DNA of 22,687 nt from an uncultured Gilliamella sp. GTDB lineage: Bacteria > Pseudomonadota > Gammaproteobacteria > Enterobacterales > Enterobacteriaceae. The position numbers and the translations under genes are program-made. The notes below the pieces were generated by a model. It did not search any database. It worked only from the letters and a program-made list of their open reading frames with translations, and was not told the DNA's origin. Positions 1 through 7,225 of this stretch are shown one piece after another (position 1 is the stretch's first letter; the number at the start of each line of letters is the position of its first letter). The stretch covers positions 1 through 22,687 of the forward strand of contig CALYQY010000034.1 in NCBI GenBank assembly GCA_945291235.1. The letters run 5' to 3'.

Positions 1-2
1 TG

Positions 3-302
3 CCTTTTCTAAAAAAATGCGGTATTGGTATGCGTAAAGCAATCGGCACATCAGCGGCTTTTACGCTACCGGTTGCCATAGCTGGCACGATAGGTTACAT
101 CATTTCTGGTTGGCATGTCATGCCTTTACCAAAATATTGCGTTGGTTTTGTTTATGTTCCTGCTGTATTAGCCATTATGCTAGCTAGTATTCCTATGGCA
201 AAAGTGGGCGTATTAATTGCACAAAGAATTTCAGTGGATAAACTGATTAAGTTGTTTGGGATGTTCTTACTGGTATTAGCATTAAAATTAATGATTTCTT
301 AG
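3..302 (+). CDS. TSUP (TauE/SafE) family membrane transporter, C-terminal part only
   Basis: The gene enters from before the window, and its reading frame is open from base 3 to the TAA at 300-302. About 99 residues are visible. They hold three hydrophobic stretches, including a Gly/Pro-rich segment near the start of the visible part, and a motif of the type RKAIGTSAAFTLP, which is typical of the TauE/SafE (DUF81) permeases. These are inner-membrane proteins linked to export of sulfite, sulfoacetate or other organic anions; the substrate cannot be told from this fragment. An internal ATG at 30 is unlikely to be the true start because homology-like sequence continues upstream of it. No convincing terminator follows, only a T-run near 314-320 without a clear stem. 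Confidence 0.8.
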   Translation, partial: PFLKKCGIGMRKAIGTSAAFTLPVAIAGTIGYIISGWHVMPLPKYCVGFVYVPAVLAIMLASIPMAKVGVLIAQRISVDKLIKLFGMFLLVLALKLMIS

Positions 303-363
303 CGTTATACTCTGTTTTTTTGAAATGGTAAACAATTTAGTTTAGATTTTTTGTTTCTGTAAA

Positions 364-392
364 TTGTAACGTTATCTATACACTTTTATAAT
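364..392 (+). promoter_or_regulatory. sigma70-type promoter of the hinT operon
   Basis: TTGTAA (364-369) is followed after 17 bases by a perfect TATAAT (387-392). Transcription would start near base 399, about 54 bases before the hinT ATG. Spacing and hexamers fit the sigma70 consensus well. This is the only good promoter ahead of the four tightly packed genes to 3698. Confidence 0.6.
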
Positions 393-452
393 AAAAATAT
401 GTTATGCTTTCTCTAATTTAACTTTTATCGGGTTTTATATAAGGAAAATATA

Positions 453-800
453 ATGGCAGAAGAAACTATTTTTAGTAAAATTATCCGACATGAAATTCCT
501 GCAGATATCGTATTTCAAGATGATAAAGTGACCGCTTTTCGAGATATCTCACCGCAAGCCCCCACTCACATTTTAATCATTCCAAACAAACTTATTCCAA
601 CCGTTAATCATGTGACTGAACATGATGAACAGTTACTTGGACATATGATGATTGTGGCAGCTAACATTGCTAAACAAGAAGGAATTGATGAAAGTGGTTA
701 TCGATTAATCATGAATTGTAATAAAGATGCGGGACAAGAGGTCTTTCATATTCATATGCATTTATTAGGTGGAAAAAATTTGGGGCGATTAATAGGTTAA
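453..800 (+). CDS. hinT: HinT, purine nucleoside phosphoramidase (HIT family)
   Basis: This 115-residue protein is a histidine-triad hydrolase of the HinT branch, which cleaves AMP-lysine and other adenosine phosphoramidates in the cytoplasm. The HIT motif HIHMHLL lies at residues 99-105, and His101 corresponds to the catalytic histidine. The N-terminal half carries the usual [18 protein letters not shown] pattern. Length is close to E. coli HinT (119 residues), with a slightly shorter C-terminus. AAGGAAA at 441-447 is a good ribosome binding site for the ATG. It is first in an operon with lpoB 6 bases downstream, the same relative order as in E. coli, where ycfL lies between them. Identification is secure. 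Confidence 0.95.
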   Translation: MAEETIFSKIIRHEIPADIVFQDDKVTAFRDISPQAPTHILIIPNKLIPTVNHVTEHDEQLLGHMMIVAANIAKQEGIDESGYRLIMNCNKDAGQEVFHIHMHLLGGKNLGRLIG

Positions 801-806
801 TTTAAT

Positions 807-1430
807 ATGAAAAAAATTATAAGGTTATTAGCATTTAGTGCATTTGTCAGTTTATTGGTGGGGTGTCATCTTCTTGATTCTAAAAAAACAGTCGATACTC
901 CTCCAATTGATAATTCACCAATAGGCATTATTGAAACTCCACCGCAAATTGTTAAAAAAACAGATTGGCGAAGTATTTTATCGCCATTTATTACTAAAAT
1001 ACTACAATCCTCATCAATCCCTGAAGGCAATAGAGTATTATTAATCAGTGATATACAAAATCGCACAGGTGAATTTGTCGCAAATAATCAAATTGATGAA
1101 GCGCTACACCAGTTAATGAGTAAGCAACCCATTTTTTCAGTTGTTAATAAGCAATCAATTAATCAAGCTAAACAAGCAATCGGTATTGGTTCAGATGATA
1201 AATTTGTGTCTCGAGGAAAAATGATTGGGTTAGCTAAATCAATAAATGCGCAATATGTATTGTTTACCACACTTTATCAATTACCTAATGATGATAATGG
1301 CACAGATGCTGATCTTTCAATAGAATTACTTTCTACCCAAAATGGCGAAATTTTAGAGAGAGTAGCTTCAAAAGATTTTGCTCAGCCAAAGACGCAAACT
1401 GATAATAATCCAACTGAGGCAAATGAGTAA
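807..1430 (+). CDS. lpoB: LpoB, outer-membrane lipoprotein activator of PBP1b
   Basis: A 207-residue lipoprotein. A basic start and hydrophobic stretch (residues 1-16) lead to a lipobox LLVGC, with the lipidated Cys at 20. The next residue is His, not Asp, so outer-membrane sorting is expected. Residues 21-51 form a Pro/Thr-rich linker, shorter than in E. coli LpoB, followed by the globular domain (RVLLISDIQNRTGEF near 77-90). In enterobacteria LpoB spans the periplasm to stimulate peptidoglycan synthesis by PBP1b. Its place between hinT and nagZ matches E. coli. The AGG inside the last codons of hinT probably serves as ribosome binding site. The stop codon overlaps the nagZ ATG by one base (TAATG), which suggests translational coupling. 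Confidence 0.88.
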   Translation: MKKIIRLLAFSAFVSLLVGCHLLDSKKTVDTPPIDNSPIGIIETPPQIVKKTDWRSILSPFITKILQSSSIPEGNRVLLISDIQNRTGEFVANNQIDEALHQLMSKQPIFSVVNKQSINQAKQAIGIGSDDKFVSRGKMIGLAKSINAQYVLFTTLYQLPNDDNGTDADLSIELLSTQNGEILERVASKDFAQPKTQTDNNPTEANE

Positions 1431-2476
1431 TGGGACCGCTATTAATTGATTTTGAGGGGACGACCTTAACCAAAGAAGATCAAACGCTATTACAAAATCC
1501 TTTAGTTGCGGGCGTCATTTTATTTAGCCGTAATTTTCAGAATGTAGAACAATTATCACAATTAATAAAAGAGATTCGTTCAGTATCCCCAGAACGATTA
1601 TTAATTTCAGTGGATCATGAAGGGGGACGAGTTCAGCGTTTTAGACAAGGTTTTACATTAATTCCCCCTGCACAATCGTATGCGTTGCTGAATGATATTG
1701 AACAAGCAAAATCCTTAGCTTTTGATGCCGGTTGGTTGTTAGCAATGGAACTAATTGCCTTTGATATTGATTTGAGTTATGCGCCCGTATTGGATTTAGG
1801 TCATGAATGTTTGGCTATCGGCTCACGTTCGTTTCATCAAGATGTCGATATCGCATACCAAATTGCATCAGCAATGATTGATGGTATGCATAGTGCTGGA
1901 ATGAAAACAACCGGTAAACATTTTCCGGGGCATGGTCATGTTATTGCTGATTCTCATAAAGAAACGCCAGTTGATCATCGCAATCAATCATTAATTGAAC
2001 ATGATATGCAGATATTTTCCAGATTAATTGCTGATAAAAAACTTGATGCAATTATGCCTGCGCATGTTATCTATCCAGCGTTTGATGATAAACCAGCGAG
2101 CGGTTCAAGCTATTGGCTTAAAACAGTGCTTCGTCAACAATTACATTTTGATGGTGTCATTTTCTCGGATGATTTATCGATGGAAGGTGCTTCTGTCATG
2201 GGAAATTATGCTGAGCGAGCAAAAAATGCATTAGCAGCAGGTTGTGATCTGTTGTTAGCGTGTAATAACCGTCAAGGAACTTTTGCGATTTTAGAACAAT
2301 TGGAAAGTTTAGATAAACAACACTCCCTTAGATCAACCAAAGCGCAATCGCTTTTAACAAAAAACAAAATTAGCTATGACGATTTAATCAAAACAGCTGA
2401 TTGGCAAAATCGATATAATAATTTGATGAAACTAAACGAAAAATGGGCGGATTATAATGCAAATAGCCATCCTTGA
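1430..2476 (+). CDS. nagZ: NagZ, beta-N-acetylhexosaminidase (GH3)
   Basis: A 348-residue cytoplasmic glycosidase that removes GlcNAc from GlcNAc-anhydromuropeptides during cell-wall recycling; the products feed peptidoglycan reuse and, in many species, AmpC signalling. Visible GH3 motifs: VDHEGGRVQRF (61-71), KHFPGHG (163-169), the flexible catalytic loop with DSH (174-176), and SDDLSMEGA (246-254) with the nucleophile Asp. Length is close to E. coli NagZ (341). It begins one base into the lpoB stop and ends 20 bases after the tyrR start. The E. coli thiK gene that precedes nagZ is absent. No signal peptide, as expected for NagZ. Confidence 0.95.
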   Translation: MGPLLIDFEGTTLTKEDQTLLQNPLVAGVILFSRNFQNVEQLSQLIKEIRSVSPERLLISVDHEGGRVQRFRQGFTLIPPAQSYALLNDIEQAKSLAFDAGWLLAMELIAFDIDLSYAPVLDLGHECLAIGSRSFHQDVDIAYQIASAMIDGMHSAGMKTTGKHFPGHGHVIADSHKETPVDHRNQSLIEHDMQIFSRLIADKKLDAIMPAHVIYPAFDDKPASGSSYWLKTVLRQQLHFDGVIFSDDLSMEGASVMGNYAERAKNALAAGCDLLLACNNRQGTFAILEQLESLDKQHSLRSTKAQSLLTKNKISYDDLIKTADWQNRYNNLMKLNEKWADYNANSHP

Positions 2477-3698
2477 AATTGATCATAATAAACGACTGAT
2501 AGCATATAATGACAAGGCTAAAACGTTACTTTCATCGACTTCGTTAACGTTACAACAACCTTTTGACTATCAGGCAATATTTCATCTGGATAAGACGCAA
2601 GGTGTTGATGAGCTAGATGATACCATTATTGTACTTAATGCACAGTATTATCTGTTGCAAAAAGTTAACGAAACATCAAAAACTATTTTTATCATCCAAC
2701 CCATAGAATATCTTAAAAAAAGATTATCTAAAATTCATGTTGTGGCAAGTCAGGCTTTTGACATTTTTGCGACCCAAAGTAATGCCATGCAAAAATTAAT
2801 TGCACAAGCTAAAGCGTTTTCGATGCAACGTGAACCGTTATTAATCTCGGGAGAAACAGGTACTGGTAAAGATCTGCTTGCTTATGCCTGTCATCAATAC
2901 AGTCCTCGAGGGGAGCAAACTTTTCTAGCGTTAAATTGTGCTGCAATGCCAGATGAAGTGGTTGAAAGCGAACTTTACGGTCATGCTGCTGGGGCTTACC
3001 CGGGGGTAATAGAAAGTAAAAAAGGTTTTTTTGAACAGGCTAATGGCGGATCGGTTCTACTTGATGGTATTGATGAAATGTCTTTTCAAATGCAGACCAA
3101 GTTATTACGTTTCATTAATGATGGCTATTTTCGTCGGGTTGGTGATGATAACGAGGTGTATGTTGATGTACGTATTATTTGTGCCACCAAAGTTGATTTA
3201 GCCGATTTAGTCGAACAAGGAAAATTTAGAAAAGATCTCTATTATCGGCTCAATGTGCTTTCATTACATCTTCCTTCATTACGCGAACGCAAAGAAGACA
3301 TTGCTCCGCTAACCATGATGTTTGTCAATGAATTTGCCGATAAACAAGGCATACCTGCTCCTTATGTCGATAATGAAGTTTTTGACTATTTAGCCCGCTA
3401 CTCATGGCCAGGGAATGTAAGACAACTAAAAAATATTCTGTATTGCGCTCTATCTCAGTTGACATCAACTAAATTGACCGTCAATGATATTGAGTTACCA
3501 GTGCAAACTTCATCAAGAATATCTAGCATTGATAATATCGAAAATAAGACATTAGATGAAATGACCAAACAGTTTGAAAAAGAGATTTTATTACAGTTAT
3601 ACGATAAATATCCAAGTTCCCGTAAACTGGCGAAACGGTTAGGCGTATCACATACGGCAATCGCCAATAAATTACGGGATTATGGTATGAATCGATGA
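2457..3698 (+). CDS. tyrR: TyrR-type transcriptional regulator, short form lacking the ACT domain
   Basis: A 413-residue regulator, against 513 in E. coli TyrR. Residues 1-90 look like the remains of the PAS-type sensory region; the N-terminal ACT domain that binds aromatic amino acids is missing. The AAA+ domain follows: Walker A GETGTGKD (132-139), GHAAGAYP (175-182), arginine-finger region FRKDLYYRLNV (257-267), and SWPGNVRQLKN (316-326). The C-terminal Fis-type helix-turn-helix is at about 386-411 (SSRKLAKRLGVSHTAIANKL). GHAAGAYP replaces the GAFTGA loop of sigma54 activators, as in TyrR, so sigma54 activation is not expected. Walker B reads VLLDGIDEM (200-208): Gly stands where E. coli TyrR has Glu. 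GGGCGG at 2445-2450 supports the start, which lies inside nagZ. It probably controls aromatic amino acid genes, but its ligand sensing and ATPase may be altered. Confidence 0.87.
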   Translation: MQIAILEIDHNKRLIAYNDKAKTLLSSTSLTLQQPFDYQAIFHLDKTQGVDELDDTIIVLNAQYYLLQKVNETSKTIFIIQPIEYLKKRLSKIHVVASQAFDIFATQSNAMQKLIAQAKAFSMQREPLLISGETGTGKDLLAYACHQYSPRGEQTFLALNCAAMPDEVVESELYGHAAGAYPGVIESKKGFFEQANGGSVLLDGIDEMSFQMQTKLLRFINDGYFRRVGDDNEVYVDVRIICATKVDLADLVEQGKFRKDLYYRLNVLSLHLPSLRERKEDIAPLTMMFVNEFADKQGIPAPYVDNEVFDYLARYSWPGNVRQLKNILYCALSQLTSTKLTVNDIELPVQTSSRISSIDNIENKTLDEMTKQFEKEILLQLYDKYPSSRKLAKRLGVSHTAIANKLRDYGMNR

Positions 3699-3747
3699 TT
3701 AATTTTGAAAAAAATCCAATTGAAAAATAACGATTGATTTGTTTTAT

Positions 3748-3775
3748 TAGACAAAATTGTTGAACTATTTATTAT
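3748..3775 (+). promoter_or_regulatory. likely promoter of the first GT9 gene
   Basis: TAGACA (3748-3753), 16 bases, TATTAT (3770-3775). The predicted start of transcription is near 3782, leaving a short leader before the ATG at 3800. The hexamers match the consensus moderately. Confidence 0.4.
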
Positions 3776-3799
3776 GGAAATCTGACGAGACAATAAAGA

Positions 3800-4915
3800 A
3801 TGATTGAATGCTTCAAACGCCTTAATCGATATAGAAATTTTCTAATTAAAAAGATTAAGAATAATCTTAAAACAAATCAACTTAACAAACGAAAATTAAA
3901 TCAAACCGTTTTTGATGCTGAAAAATATCACTCATTATTAATAGTCATGTGCGATTTTGGTATTGGTGATGCAATCGTTGCATCTTTTCTTATTAATGAA
4001 TTAAGACAGAAAAATTATCAAGTGAATGTTGTTGTGGATGAACGGTTAAGCTTTTTATTTAATGGTTTTATTGAAGTCGATAATGCTTACTTTTTTAATA
4101 AAAAAGAGATAAAAAAATTTTGCAAAACCGAAAAAAATATCAAGATAGATCTTGCCATTGATCTTTATGATGAAGGTGATAATAGTCTTAGAAGAGTTGA
4201 ACTTATCTCATCTTTTGACCCGACGCATACCATCGGGTTTAATCAATCTAAATTCTTACAATATGATACTTCAATTATTTTTAACGAGGTGAACGCTCAT
4301 ATTACTCAACGAAGCTGTAAGATTCTAGATCTTCTGAAAATTAGTTATAATTGTGTTCAATATCATCTCAATATTTATCATGATGAATTATTAACAGCCA
4401 AAAAGTTTATTGACGAAGTGTGTAATGGATCGGATAAATTTATTATTGTTTTTAATCCGTTTGGATCGTCTGAAACGAAAAGTTTTTCACATGAACAAAT
4501 AAAAAGAATTAATGCTTTTCTATCACAACAAAAAAATTGTACTACCATTATTGTTGGGGAACAGAAGCAAATTTGTGCTATTGATGAATTACCGAATATT
4601 CATCTCAATAGAAATCCATCTTTTATTGTGGCATCAGCGCTTGTTTCGCTATGTCATTTAGTCATTAGTGTGGATACATCAGTTGTGCATGTTGCATCAA
4701 CTTATAATAAACCATTGATAGCCGTTTATAATAATCGTTTTAATGCTGGTTTTAATCTGAATAAAGTATGGGCACCTATCGGCACGAACGCTAAACTTTT
4801 ATTTACACAACAAAACAAGATTACAAAGGCAGGTGATCCGATTGCTGAATTAGATATCCAATTGATTATCGAACAGATTAAAGAAACATTAAAAAGTTTC
4901 AGACCTTTGGTGTAA
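3800..4915 (+). CDS. glycosyltransferase family 9 (heptosyltransferase-like), LOS core
   Basis: A 371-residue GT-B enzyme of the WaaC/WaaF/WaaQ type, which moves a sugar (often heptose from ADP-heptose) onto the LOS core at the cytoplasmic face of the inner membrane. Residues 1-40 are strongly basic and probably aid membrane contact. The first Rossmann fold opens with FGIGDAIV (53-60). The second half carries FNPFGSS (218-224) and SVDTSVVHVASTYNKPL (290-306), the usual nucleotide-sugar site. Donor and acceptor cannot be named. It resembles the minus-strand gene at 15768-16856 in length, basic N-terminus and motif wording, so the two are probably paralogs. The ribosome binding site is weak (ACGAGA). 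A long gap follows. Confidence 0.82.
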   Translation: MIECFKRLNRYRNFLIKKIKNNLKTNQLNKRKLNQTVFDAEKYHSLLIVMCDFGIGDAIVASFLINELRQKNYQVNVVVDERLSFLFNGFIEVDNAYFFNKKEIKKFCKTEKNIKIDLAIDLYDEGDNSLRRVELISSFDPTHTIGFNQSKFLQYDTSIIFNEVNAHITQRSCKILDLLKISYNCVQYHLNIYHDELLTAKKFIDEVCNGSDKFIIVFNPFGSSETKSFSHEQIKRINAFLSQQKNCTTIIVGEQKQICAIDELPNIHLNRNPSFIVASALVSLCHLVISVDTSVVHVASTYNKPLIAVYNNRFNAGFNLNKVWAPIGTNAKLLFTQQNKITKAGDPIAELDIQLIIEQIKETLKSFRPLV

Positions 4916-5416
4916 TTTAAGCGTAGGATAATTTACGCTATCGATAATCGTTTAAATTTAGGTCATGTTGGTTGAAATTGTTAAGTAAATGAATCAATTT
5001 TTATACAAACGAACTTCAAAAATCAATATTTACCAACTTTCATTCCCAATTCAGTGACTAATAGTATAAACTTACCGCCATCCAATATTGAGTTTGGAAT
5101 TATTAGTTAACTTTTTTATAAAAATAATGTTGACCAGTTATCAATTATTAAATATAACACTGTAATAAAATTTAAGTATTAAGAGTCAATAAAATCGTTG
5201 TGTTGTGAAATAATCTAAAAATCTTTAGTAGAGTGTGATTTCTATAGATTGGCATAAAAAAATACAGAATGTTGAATTAAGAATTATAATTGAAATAAGG
5301 CATTTTGTTTTAAATAATTGGCTATAAACTAAATAACATTAGAAAATTCCAAGTTTGGTTGTGCTTTGAAGACTGATTTTGGTGTTTAATCATGACTGAT
5401 GTTATTTGACATATGA

Positions 5417-5444
5417 TTGATAAGCTCATTTTAAACGTTATATT
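5417..5444 (+). promoter_or_regulatory. possible promoter ahead of the 5469-5525 hairpin
   Basis: TTGATA (5417-5422), 16 bases, TATATT (5439-5444). A better hexamer, TATAAT, lies at 5444-5449 but has no well-spaced -35. The stretch sits inside an imperfect palindrome (5434-5452) and between two TTAAACG repeats. If real, it would give a short RNA of roughly 75 bases ending at the T-run near 5525. Confidence 0.3.
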
Positions 5445-5468
5445 ATAATGTTAAACGATACAGTATAG

Positions 5469-5525
5469 AAAAAATGGGATCAGCTTTGTGATAAATGGCA
5501 CTTGTATGATCAGTATCCCTTTTTT
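5469..5525 (+). terminator. hairpin with flanking A- and T-runs: terminator or end of a small RNA
   Basis: GGGAT (5476-5480) pairs with ATCCC (5515-5519). Six A lie before the stem and six T after it, so it could stop transcription in either direction. A competing inner pairing is GATCA (5478-5482) with TGATC (5507-5511). The loop of about 34 bases is long for a simple terminator, which leaves room for a small structured RNA. It lies nearly 600 bases past the upstream GT9 gene, so it is not an ordinary terminator of that gene. Confidence 0.45.
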
Positions 5526-5781
5526 GCGTGATTAAAATATATCAAACCTTTAACTAAAATATTAGCTAATTTTACCAAACGAATAATTGAATGTTTCAAC
5601 CCAATTGCAAAATAGTACGTAATATAGTGATTAGAAAGTTAGAAAAGCAGTAAATTGTCAATGCTTTTAACGTTCTAATGTAAGCATGTAATGTAGCAAC
5701 CCATTTAATTGATAGCGTTTATTAAATTACGAATTGTAATGGCTGGAAAAATTCAAATTAATACATGGGGTAATATTAATT

Positions 5782-6975
5782 ATGAGTTATCTTAAAGAGT
5801 TACAGAGAAAAGTTAATAAATATAAAACAAAATACAAAGTTAATGATAAGAAAATTGCGCTTAAATTAATTTGGTGGAACATTGTTCAAATAATTAGTTT
5901 AAAAACCAGTAAAGATAAAATATCTAAGAAAAATCTAAATAAAATAGCCCTAATTTTATCAGGGGGTATTGGTGATATTTTAATTGGTTTTAATTACGCT
6001 TGTTATTTACGAGAATATTTAAAGCCTAACAACATTATTATCGATATTTTTGTTAATAATGCTGGTATGGTGAAATCTTTAGATGGTGGGGCTGAATTTA
6101 ATATTTTTCCCGTTTTAGAACCAATTAATGATAAATATCTGTTGAAAATAGGATTAGTTAGATACCCACAAATTTTAGAAAATAACCTTATTTATTCAAA
6201 GCATTCCAAAAATAAAAAATTGCTTAAACTTATTGACGTTTACAAAGATTTTTACAAGAAAAATACCCGTTTTTTTGATTACTTACCTTTTATGGACGGC
6301 ATGACTAATCAGTTTTCGCTTATCAATGGACATAAAAGAATACAACAACCTGATATTGCTAATTTATTAAATATTAGTCGTAATTTTAAGTATACCCCTA
6401 AAATATTTCACGAAAACCGAATATTAAACAATTTAAGGCTCAAGCCAGGTAAATATATCACTATCAACAGGGGCGTTGATAATCAAGGTAATGTGATTGA
6501 GTCCACTAAACTGTGGAGCTTACACAATTATAATGCTTTAGTAAATCTTATTAAAATCAATTATCCAAATTATAAAATTGTTCAATTAGGCGCATCAACC
6601 GATCGATGTCAACTGATTGATAATGTTGATATAAACTTGGTTGGCGAAACATCATTAGATGCCCTTAAAGTATTACTTAAGCATTCTGTACTACATATTG
6701 ATAGTGAAGGGGGAATGGTACATTTAAGAAAGGCTTTAAATGGAGGGGTATCTGTCGTGATTTTTGGGCCTACCTCTGCCGATTTTTATGGATATGCTGA
6801 CAATATTAATATTGCTTCTAAAGCTTGCCCATTTAGTTGCGAATGGTTAAATGAAACATGGGCAAAAACTTGCATCAATAGTCTCAACAACCATATCTGC
6901 ATGAAATCTATAGATACAAATTTTGTTTTTGAACAAGTCAAAAAATTTTTAAAGCATGATGAAAGTATAAATTAA
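5782..6975 (+). CDS. GT9-like glycosyltransferase, tandem paralog A
   Basis: A 397-residue protein with the GT-B layout of family 9. Residues 1-50 are basic and amphipathic (VNKYKTKYKV, then LIWWN), fitting a peripheral inner-membrane enzyme. SGGIGDIL (60-67) starts the first Rossmann fold. The C-terminal half has LVGETSLDALK (286-296), HIDSEGGMVHLRKAL (305-319) and FGPTSADFYGY (328-338). The heptosyltransferase motif DTG..H is changed to D.EGG..HL. Four Cys lie near the end (349, 353, 364, 373) in a C-x3-C-x10-C-x8-C pattern ending in HICMKSI. It is clearly homologous to the next gene (7226-8437). GC content looks lower than in flanking housekeeping genes. A sugar transferase of the LOS core is likely; donor and acceptor are unknown. 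GGGG at 5767-5770 is a distant ribosome binding site. Confidence 0.75.
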   Translation: MSYLKELQRKVNKYKTKYKVNDKKIALKLIWWNIVQIISLKTSKDKISKKNLNKIALILSGGIGDILIGFNYACYLREYLKPNNIIIDIFVNNAGMVKSLDGGAEFNIFPVLEPINDKYLLKIGLVRYPQILENNLIYSKHSKNKKLLKLIDVYKDFYKKNTRFFDYLPFMDGMTNQFSLINGHKRIQQPDIANLLNISRNFKYTPKIFHENRILNNLRLKPGKYITINRGVDNQGNVIESTKLWSLHNYNALVNLIKINYPNYKIVQLGASTDRCQLIDNVDINLVGETSLDALKVLLKHSVLHIDSEGGMVHLRKALNGGVSVVIFGPTSADFYGYADNINIASKACPFSCEWLNETWAKTCINSLNNHICMKSIDTNFVFEQVKKFLKHDESIN

Positions 6976-7143
6976 TTATTATCAATAGTCGCTTTATTGG
7001 AAAGGTCAAAGACTAAACTAGCATAGTTAAATAACACGATTGTTTACTCAAGTTATAAATATAATTACTTATTTATTCAGTTTTTTTGCTATAAAAATAA
7101 TTTTAATTATTAGAAATTTTTCTAAAAATTTTCCTTTATTTTA

Positions 7144-7158
7144 GGGTATAATACCCCG
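7144..7158 (+). promoter_or_regulatory. -10 box inside a perfect palindrome, GC-rich discriminator
   Basis: TATAAT (7147-7152) is embedded in GGGTAT-A-ATACCC (7144-7156). It is followed by a run of C and G up to 7160, which would form the discriminator before the transcription start near 7159. GC-rich discriminators are typical of promoters under ppGpp/DksA control. I see no good -35 at the correct distance; the upstream DNA is very AT-rich and contains the inverted repeat TTAGAAA/TTTCTAA (7110-7125). It would drive the second GT9-like gene and hldE, with a leader of about 67 bases. Confidence 0.45.
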
Positions 7159-7225
7159 CCCAAAAGCTAGGTTAATGTAAATATATTTTAATATTGAAAC
7201 TATATGAGTAAATAAGAAATCAATT

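Larger units (their letters stand above)
4916..5781 (+). other. 866-bp AT-rich gap without a credible gene
   Basis: No reading frame here looks coding, and I could not see remnants of a decayed glycosyltransferase. A small stem, AGCGTA (4920-4925) with TACGCT (4934-4939), follows the upstream stop but lacks a T-run, so it is a poor terminator. Near 5417-5526 there is a promoter-like stretch followed by a hairpin with a T-run (listed separately). Seven-base direct repeats TTAAACG occur at 5431-5437 and 5451-5457, and an imperfect palindrome with 9-base arms (AACGTTATA / TATAATGTT) covers 5434-5452. TTGATA (5709-5714) and TGTAAT (5735-5740) before the next gene are 20 bases apart, too far for a confident promoter. 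Confidence 0.6.

Noticed and set aside
4989..5057. Short frame of 22 codons in the 866-bp gap
   Set aside because: It has no ribosome binding site, no recognisable motif and is as short as expected by chance in AT-rich DNA.
7110..7125. TTAGAAA/TTTCTAA hairpin as terminator of the first GT9-like gene
   Set aside because: The stem is almost all A-T with a two-base loop and no uninterrupted T-run directly after it.
7204..7215. Three-codon open frame (Met-Ser-Lys-stop) before the second GT9-like gene
   Set aside because: It could be a tiny leader peptide, but such short frames arise often by chance and it has no ribosome binding site.
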